A stretch of DNA of 64,000 nucleotides from Streptomyces sp. NRRL B-1140 (GTDB lineage: Bacteria > Actinomycetota > Actinomycetes > Streptomycetales > Streptomycetaceae): positions 62,001 to 126,000 of the forward strand of contig NZ_LGEA01000162.1 of assembly GCF_001280065.1 (NCBI RefSeq), in the 5' to 3' direction. Position 1 is the first letter of the stretch. Each line of letters begins with the position of its first letter. This document shows, piece by piece, positions 61,735 to 64,000 of this stretch. The position numbers and the translations under genes were made by a program. Below the pieces are notes generated by a model. The model saw only the letters and a list, made by a program, of their open reading frames with translations, was not told the origin of the DNA and made no database searches.

Positions 61735-62930
61735 GTGGTTCTCCTCGCGGTGCGGCTCCCGCGCGCGGGCTTCCCACGGCCCCGGCGCGGCAGGTAGACC
61801 AGCGCTTCGGTCCCGGCGAAGCGCAGCACGAACGTCGTCACCAGCGCGAGCGCGGTGGCCGACAGCACGCCCAGGTCGAGCTGGTGCACGAACAGGGCGA
61901 TCAGCGGGATGCGCAGCACGAGGTCGGCGTTGGCGAGCAGCGCGAACCGACCGGCCCGGTCCCACCAGCGGCGGTGCCGGCGCCGCTCGCGGAACAGCAG
62001 GTGCTCGATGAGCAGGAAGTTCCAGGCGACGCCGAGCTGGTTGGCGAGGATCTCCGCCGGTACGTAGTGCATGCCGAGCGCGTTCAGCGCCCACAAGCCG
62101 ACCAGGTTCGGCAGGAAGCCCGTCAGCCCGATCAGGCCGAACCCGACCATGCGGGCGACCGGGGATGCGGTGCGCAGCCCGGCCAGGTGGCGCAGGAAGC
62201 GGAAGCCCTCCTGCGCGGTCGACTTGGACTCCCCGGCGAACCGATCCTGGAAGACGAAGGGCACCTCGGTGACCGTGCGCGGGCGGCTGCGGACGGCGAG
62301 TTCGAGGAGGATCTTGTAGCCGAGCGGCTGGAGGACCTCGGCGGTGACCGCGCTGCGGCGGATCGCGAAGAAGCCGCTCATCGGGTCGCTGATGCCGTGC
62401 AGCCGGCGCGGGAACAGCGCCTTGGTCAGCCAGGTCGCCCCGCGCGAGACGAACACGCGGTAGCTGCCCGCGAGTCCGGCCCGGCTGCCTCCCTTGATGT
62501 AACGGGAGGCCACGACGAGCCCGGCGTTCGCCCGCTCGCCGGTGGCGACCAGGTCGGGCACGAGGGACGGCGGGTGCTGGCAGTCGCCGTCCATGACGAC
62601 GATCCAGTCCGAGCCGGCCGCCTTCAGGCCCTCGACGACGGCGCCGCCGAGTCCGCCCACCGGCTCCTCGCGGTGCAGCACGGTGACGGGGAAGGGGCAG
62701 TCCTGCGCCGCCTTCTCGATGACCTCGGGCGTGTCGTCGGTGGAGTCGTCCACGAAGACGACCTCGCAGGGCAGCCGGGCCGGGACGGCCTCGGTGATCT
62801 GGCGCAGCAACTGCCGTACGTTCGCCGACTCGTTGAACGTCGGTACGACGATGGTGACGGCGCCCGGCTCGGGGACCTCGGTGGTCTCGGTCTCGACGAT
62901 CTCACCGGGGACGGTGTACTCCTGGCTCAT
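61731..62930 (-). CDS. GT2 glycosyltransferase fused to a GtrA-like membrane domain
   Basis: 399 residues. GT2 domain (about 20-250): IVVPTFNESANVRQLLRQI, VVFVDDSTDDT, VVMDGDCQHPPSL (DxD), DPMSGFFAIRRS. Then four GtrA-type membrane helices from about 265 to 385. It resembles polyprenol-phosphate-mannose/glucose synthases, which make the lipid-linked sugar for membrane glycosyltransferases such as the upstream partner. ATG at 62930 overlaps the upstream stop (ATGA), and its own stop overlaps the oxidase start. Confidence 0.92.
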   Translation of the reverse strand: MSQEYTVPGEIVETETTEVPEPGAVTIVVPTFNESANVRQLLRQITEAVPARLPCEVVFVDDSTDDTPEVIEKAAQDCPFPVTVLHREEPVGGLGGAVVEGLKAAGSDWIVVMDGDCQHPPSLVPDLVATGERANAGLVVASRYIKGGSRAGLAGSYRVFVSRGATWLTKALFPRRLHGISDPMSGFFAIRRSAVTAEVLQPLGYKILLELAVRSRPRTVTEVPFVFQDRFAGESKSTAQEGFRFLRHLAGLRTASPVARMVGFGLIGLTGFLPNLVGLWALNALGMHYVPAEILANQLGVAWNFLLIEHLLFRERRRHRRWWDRAGRFALLANADLVLRIPLIALFVHQLDLGVLSATALALVTTFVLRFAGTEALVYLPRRGRGKPARGSRTARRTT

Positions 62931-64000
62931 CGCGCGCCTCCGGCGGACGTCTGGATCTGGCGGATCTCGATGCGGTCCTCGCCGGTGCCGAAGGTGGCGA
63001 CCGGGTCGGAGTGCTCCATGGCGGCCTTGACGTTGGGCAGGTCGGCCGCGTCGCGTCGTACGGTCGGCGAGGCGACGACGTAGTCGAGGTCCTTCCAGCC
63101 GCGCGGCATCGTCTTCGTCACCGCCGGGTCCAGGTCGGCCTTGTAGAACCAGATGACGCCGAGGCCGGGCCGGTAGCCGTGGTGCACGAGGTCCAGCCAG
63201 AGTGCGTCGTCGACCAGCACCCGGGTGCGCTCGGGTTCCTCGACCTCCGTGGCCAGCCACGTGGAGGCGGCCTGGTAGGGGGCGTTGGCGTCGGTGGTGA
63301 CGGCCGTGCGGGCGCCGTCGTACCAGTGGGGGACGACGTAGGCGCCGGCGGCGAGCGCGAGGACACCGGCGAGTGCGTACCGGCCCGCGCTGACGTACCG
63401 TTTCTCCGCCTCGGAGCGCCAGCGGCTCAGCACGGCGTGGGCGACCGACGCGGTGCCTCCGGCGAGGACCAGCGCGAGGAACGGCAGCGCCTGGATGACG
63501 TACATCGCGGGCAGGTAGCCGTTGGGGCGCAGGGCCAGCGCGGCGAAGATCGCGACCGCCAGGGCGGGTCCGGCCAGGGCGCGGGCGGTGACCGACCAGC
63601 GCCACGTGAGGAGCAGCAGCAGGGCGCCCGCGAGGCCGCCGAGGGGCAGGATCCGGTCGTAGTACAGCCACGACTGGAGCACGCCCCAGGAGCCGGAGCC
63701 CTGGTCGAGAATGAAGCCCGAACCGGGCCTGGTCATCTGGTACTTGACGCCGTCCCAGAGGGACACGTGCCCGGCGCCCGGCATCAGCTCGCCCTTGAGC
63801 AGGGCGAACAGCGGATACGAGAAGCCGATCAGGGCGCAGGCCGTGACGGCTCCGGTGAGGGCGAACTTGCGGGTGTCCCGGTGGCTGTGACGCCACATGG
63901 TGAGGAACAGGGCGGGCAGGACGACGAGCATCGTCTCCTTGGTGAGCACGGCCGTGGCGGCCGCGATGCCCGCGCCGAAGTGGTGCCAGAGGTGACGGCT
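62927..64000 (-). CDS. Membrane glycosyltransferase, GT39/ArnT-like (partial, runs off right edge)
   Basis: At least 357 codons in the window; the frame is open to the edge, so the first residues are missing. Several hydrophobic helices (LTKETMLVVLPALFLTMW region, ACALIGFSYPLFALL, VAIFAALALRPNGYL) are followed by an extracytoplasmic C-terminal domain. The LTKETM motif is typical of PMT/ArnT-type proteins that use polyprenol-phosphate sugars. Coupled by ATGA to the GT2-GtrA gene, so the two likely form one pathway: synthesis of the lipid-linked donor, then transfer outside. Confidence 0.85.
   Translation of the reverse strand, partial: SRHLWHHFGAGIAAATAVLTKETMLVVLPALFLTMWRHSHRDTRKFALTGAVTACALIGFSYPLFALLKGELMPGAGHVSLWDGVKYQMTRPGSGFILDQGSGSWGVLQSWLYYDRILPLGGLAGALLLLLTWRWSVTARALAGPALAVAIFAALALRPNGYLPAMYVIQALPFLALVLAGGTASVAHAVLSRWRSEAEKRYVSAGRYALAGVLALAAGAYVVPHWYDGARTAVTTDANAPYQAASTWLATEVEEPERTRVLVDDALWLDLVHHGYRPGLGVIWFYKADLDPAVTKTMPRGWKDLDYVVASPTVRRDAADLPNVKAAMEHSDPVATFGTGEDRIEIRQIQTSAGGAR

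Noticed and set aside
1..64000. Integrated mobile elements or CRISPR arrays
   Set aside because: No transposase, integrase, relaxase or terminal inverted repeat pair, and no regularly spaced direct repeats. The accessory stretch at 13-19 kb shows gene decay but no element that I can name.

Overview
This is high-GC actinobacterial DNA, and the gene content is that of a Streptomyces chromosome. Support comes from GC-rich third codon positions, many 4-bp ATGA/GTGA translational couplings, GTG/TTG starts, GTP-dependent PEP carboxykinase, an oxyR/ahpCD divergon, a Streptomyces-type chitinase promoter with direct repeats, an intact Tad/Flp pilus locus, and a regulator of the NB-ARC/LuxR type. Nothing marks a plasmid or a complete prophage or transposon, and I see no tRNA, rRNA or CRISPR array.

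Layout. 1-5.7 kb: the start of a class A penicillin-binding protein, an SPFH membrane protein coupled to a small ribbon-helix-helix protein, and a PadR-regulated ABC exporter operon. 5.7-7.9 kb: oxyR facing ahpC-ahpD, the peroxide defence unit. 8-13 kb: AI-2E-type permease, secreted lysozyme-like protein, PIN-PhoH ATPase and an undecaprenyl diphosphate synthase, all on the minus strand. 13-19 kb: a looser, partly decayed accessory stretch. It holds a methyltransferase broken in a 7-G run, a GNAT acetyltransferase, an LLM flavoprotein, a DUF192 protein, coding remnants, and a duplicated promoter plus gene start, of which one copy is truncated.

19.3-33.7 kb is the most interesting part. A complete-looking Tad/Flp pilus locus runs on the minus strand: unknown gene, CpaB, TadZ, two TadE pseudopilins, TadA, TadB, TadC, a NarL-type histidine kinase and response regulator, Flp pilin, TadG-like protein, lipoprotein and OmpA-like protein. 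It ends with an 820-residue protein in which a Flp-prepilin segment is built into a polytopic N-terminus, followed by a long Ala-rich stalk and a C-terminal PD-(D/E)xK nuclease-like domain. The gene looks like a pilin-anchored polymorphic toxin. Its promoter region shares a 39-bp GGGCCC-rich element (30/39 identical) with the Flp pilin promoter region, so the toxin and the pilin are probably under one regulator. The two-component system encoded between them is the obvious candidate.

34-44 kb: a GH18 chitinase with the classical direct-repeat promoter, an Nramp-related transporter lacking the canonical metal motifs, a signalling trio (HATPase, MEDS-HATPase, NB-ARC/LuxR), and a secreted zinc carboxypeptidase. 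44-49.4 kb: a divergent catabolic cluster under an IclR regulator (RidA, PfkB kinase, DSD1-fold PLP deaminase, N-acyl-D-amino-acid deacylase). It could degrade D-amino acids or, as I propose, N-acetyl-D-glucosaminate to KDPG. 49.4-59.3 kb: trypsin-like protease, alanine-type aminotransferase, Tat-exported amidohydrolase, a HATPase pseudogene remnant with a hexanucleotide repeat, PEP carboxykinase, hemolysin III and a Mut7-C protein. 59.3-64 kb: a translationally coupled operon of a membrane glycosyltransferase, a GT2-GtrA fusion and a secreted copper radical oxidase with an Excalibur tail. The glycosyltransferase runs off the right edge.
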